Positions 48,346 through 64,000 of a DNA stretch of 64,000 bases are shown here, piece after piece. The stretch's first letter is position 1. Each line of letters starts with the position of its first letter. Both the position numbers and the translations under genes were made by a program. This DNA is from Taeniopygia guttata (Eukaryota > Chordata > Aves > Passeriformes > Estrildidae), in NCBI RefSeq assembly GCF_048771995.1, contig NC_133059.1, positions 2,779,001-2,843,000 of the forward strand, written 5' to 3'. The notes below the pieces were generated by a model. It saw nothing but the letters and a program-made list of their open reading frames with translations. It was not told the origin of the DNA and did no database searches.

Positions 48346-49690
48346 ACCCCCACCCCCTTCCAGCCCCTCCCCCGTCCGGCCCGGCCTGGCCAAAGTCTGG
48401 GCAAACGTCCCCGGCAACGGCCGAGCCCCTCCCCCGGCCAAATTCCGGCCACACGTTCCGGCGGTCACTCCGAATTCCGGCGGTCACTCCGAATTCCGAC
48501 CGGACATCCCGGCGGTCACTCCGAATCCCGGCCGCACATCCCGGTGGTCACTCGGAATTCCGGCGGTCACTCCGAATTCCAGCCGGACATCCCGGTGGTC
48601 ACTCGGAATTCCGGCGGTCACTCCGAATTCCGGCCGCACATCCCGGCGGTCACTCCAAATTCCGGCCGCGCATCCCGGCGGTCACTCCAAATCCCAGCTG
48701 GACATCCCAGCGGTCACTCTGAATTCTGGCCGGACGTTCCAGTGGTCACTCCAAATCCCAGCTGGACATCCCAGCGGTCACTCTGAATTCCGGCCGCGCA
48801 TCCCAGTGGTCACTCCGGAAGGGCCAAATTCCGGATGGACATCCCAGCGGTCACTCCGGAATGACCAAATTCCAGTGGTCACTCTGAAAAGGCCAAATTC
48901 CGACCGGACATCCCTGCCGGACATCCTGGTGGTCACTCTGAATTCCGGCCGGACATCCCAGCGGTCACTCTGGAAAGGGCCAAATCCCGGCGGTCACTCT
49001 GAATTCCGGCCAATTTCCGGCCGGACATCCCGGCGGTCACTCTGGAAGGGGCCAAATCCCGGCGGTCACTCCGAAAAGGCCAAATTCCACCGGGACACTC
49101 TGGAAAAGGCCGAAAATTCTGGTGGTCACTCCGAATTCCGGCCCGAAATCCCGGTGGTCACTCCAATTCCCGGCCGGACACCCCGGCGGTCACTCCGAAT
49201 TCCGGCCAATTTCCGGCCGGACATCCCGTCGGTCACTCCGAAAAGGCCAAACTCCGGAAAAGGCCGAAAATTCTGTCGGTCATTCCGAATTCCGGCCGGA
49301 AATCCCGGCGGTCACTCCAAATTCCGGCCAATTCCTGACCGGACATCCCGGCGGTCACTCCGGAATGACCAAACCCGGCCGGACGCGCTGGCGATCACTC
49401 CGAATTCCGGCCAATTTCCGCCCGGACATCCCGGCGGTCACTCTGAAATGGCCAAAGCCCGGCCGGAAATCCCGGCGGTCACTCCGAATTCCGGCCAATT
49501 TCCGCCCGGACATCCCGGCGGTCACTCCGAATGACCAAACCCGGCCGGAAATCCCGGCGGTCACTCCGAATGACCAAAGCCCGGCCGGACATCCCGTTGG
49601 TCACTCCGAAATGACCAAACCCAGCCGGACATCCCGTTGGTCACTCCGAAAAAGGCCAAAGTCCCGTCCGGCCGTCGCTCCCACGCCGCC
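48345..49690. repeat. CATCCCGGCGGTCACTCCGAATTC array
   Basis: 48345-48440 is GC-rich and non-repetitive. 48440-49660 has units near 32 bp built from CCGGCCGGACATCCCGGCGG and TCACTCCGAATT. It abuts the ARHGAP35 stop codon and is presumably its 3' UTR. Confidence 0.9.
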
Positions 49691-49691
49691 G

Positions 49692-62919
<13,228 letters not shown>

Positions 62920-64000
62920 CTAAAATCACCCCAAAATTCCCTAAAAATTCCCCAAATTCCCAAATTTCTGACCAGTGGCCTCGATGTACCCAAAAAAGAC
63001 CTCCTAAAATCCCAAAAAAAAATGCAGAATAACCTCAAAAAATGCCAAAAAAATGCCAAAAAAACCCGTAAAATGCCGAAAAAATCCCAAAAACTTCCCA
63101 AATTTTCCCAAAAAATTCCCCAAAAATTCCCAAAATCCGGAATTCTGAATGGTGGCCTCGATGTACTGGATTCAGCGCTCAATGAACCCAAAAAAACCCA
63201 AAAAATTGCGAAAAAATTCCTAAAAATGCCAAAAAACCCCCAAAAAAATTCCTAAAATCTCCCCAAAAGTCCCTAAAAATTCCCAAAATTCCCAAAAATT
63301 CCTGACAAATGGCCTCGATAAACCCAAAAAAACCCTCAAAAAATTCCCAAAAATCGCAAAAAAACCCCAAAAAAAGCAAAAAAAAACCCATAAAATGCCC
63401 TAAAACCCCCCAAATTTTCCCAAAAAATTCCCAAAATTCCCAAATTCCCGAATTCTGACCGGTGGCCTCGATGTACCCAAAAAAAAACCCCCAAAAATTG
63501 AAAAAAAATCCCAAAAAATGCCAAAAAAAAGCCAAAAATCCCCCATTAAATGCCAAAAAAATCCCAAAAAATTCCCAAAAAATTCCCAAAATTCCCGAAA
63601 TCCCGGAATTCCTGACCGGTGGCCTCGATGTACTGGATGCAGCGCTCGATGAAGACGGGGATGGGCCGCTCGGGGCTGACCACGCTGGCCCAAAAACCCC
63701 AAAAAAATCCCCAAAAAAAACCCCTAAAATCACCCCAAAATTCCCTAAAAATTCCCAAAAATTTCCTAAAATTCCCAAAATTCCAAGATTTCTGACCAGT
63801 GGCATTGATGGTGCCAAAAAATAACCCCAAAAAACTCCCAAAAATCGCTAAAAAGACCCCAAAAATGCCCAAAAACCCCATAAAATGCCCCAAACCCCCC
63901 AAAATTTCCCAAAAAATTCCCAAAAATTTCCCAAAAATTCCCAAAAATTCCCGGAATTCCAAAATTCCTGACAAATGGCCTCGATAAACCCAAAAAAACC
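62920..64000 (-). repeat. Continuation of the about 165 bp array to the window edge
   Basis: Further exon-edge copies have low ends at 62974, 63150 (longer, about 36 bp), 63308, 63460, 63617 (75 bp), 63797 and 63973. The array is not finished at the edge, so more copies, and possibly a still more complete exon, may lie beyond it. Confidence 0.9.

Noticed and set aside
63617-63691. Second long copy of the ARHGAP35 [13 protein letters not shown] exon as the functional exon
   Set aside because: It lacks the conserved FGVPL codons that the copy at 62814 retains. Kept as a copy, though the choice is not proven.

Overview
The window looks like avian nuclear DNA from a very small gene-dense microchromosome (dot chromosome). 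This rests on four vertebrate genes whose human orthologues all lie on 19q13, on GC-saturated third codon positions in every exon, and on introns made almost wholly of strand-skewed tandem repeats. I recognised no LINE, SINE, LTR element or DNA transposon. All gene names come from reading exon translations against remembered human proteins; no search was run.

Layout. (1) 1-11892, + strand: the 3' end of SIPA1L3, eight exons whose coding lengths sum to exactly 310 codons including the stop. A repeat-filled 3' UTR or downstream stretch reaches about 16.3 kb. (2) 20176-30268, - strand: complete POLR2I (RNA polymerase II subunit RPB9), six exons, 125 aa, stretched over 10 kb by minisatellite introns. 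(3) 30269-30892: a divergent promoter shared by POLR2I and TBCB, with nine evenly spaced inverted CCAAT boxes. (4) 30893-41319, + strand: complete TBCB (tubulin folding cofactor B), six exons, 245 aa. (5) 41320-49691: no recognised coding sequence. It holds tandem repeats, three copies of an E2F-like module, an orphan GC-rich CCAAT island, and probably the 3' UTR of the next gene. (6) 49692 to the right edge, - strand: the 3' half of ARHGAP35 (p190A RhoGAP), with the exons of the RhoGAP domain. Its upstream exon lies outside the window.

The most unusual feature is how repeats and exons are joined. In all four genes, one edge of an exon, together with its splice site or stop codon, is part of the repeat unit that fills the neighbouring intron. 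The window therefore carries many partial exon copies: 8 of the SIPA1L3 last-exon acceptor edge, 8 of TBCB exon 2, 9 of TBCB exon 4, 14 of one ARHGAP35 donor edge and 7 of another, with smaller sets elsewhere. Acceptor-edge copies lie upstream of the intact exon. Donor-edge copies lie downstream, except in the 14-copy ARHGAP35 array, which extends to both sides of the best copy. Several unrelated arrays have periods near 165-190 bp or near 335 bp.

Other points worth attention are the 40-bp-spaced CCAAT array, two large inverted minisatellites (one with TBCB exon 5 in its loop), and repeat sequence that has entered SIPA1L3 coding sequence.

The four genes have housekeeping or cytoskeletal roles (Rap GTPase control, transcription, tubulin folding, Rho GTPase control). 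Apart from the shared POLR2I/TBCB promoter, nothing in the sequence shows them working as one unit.
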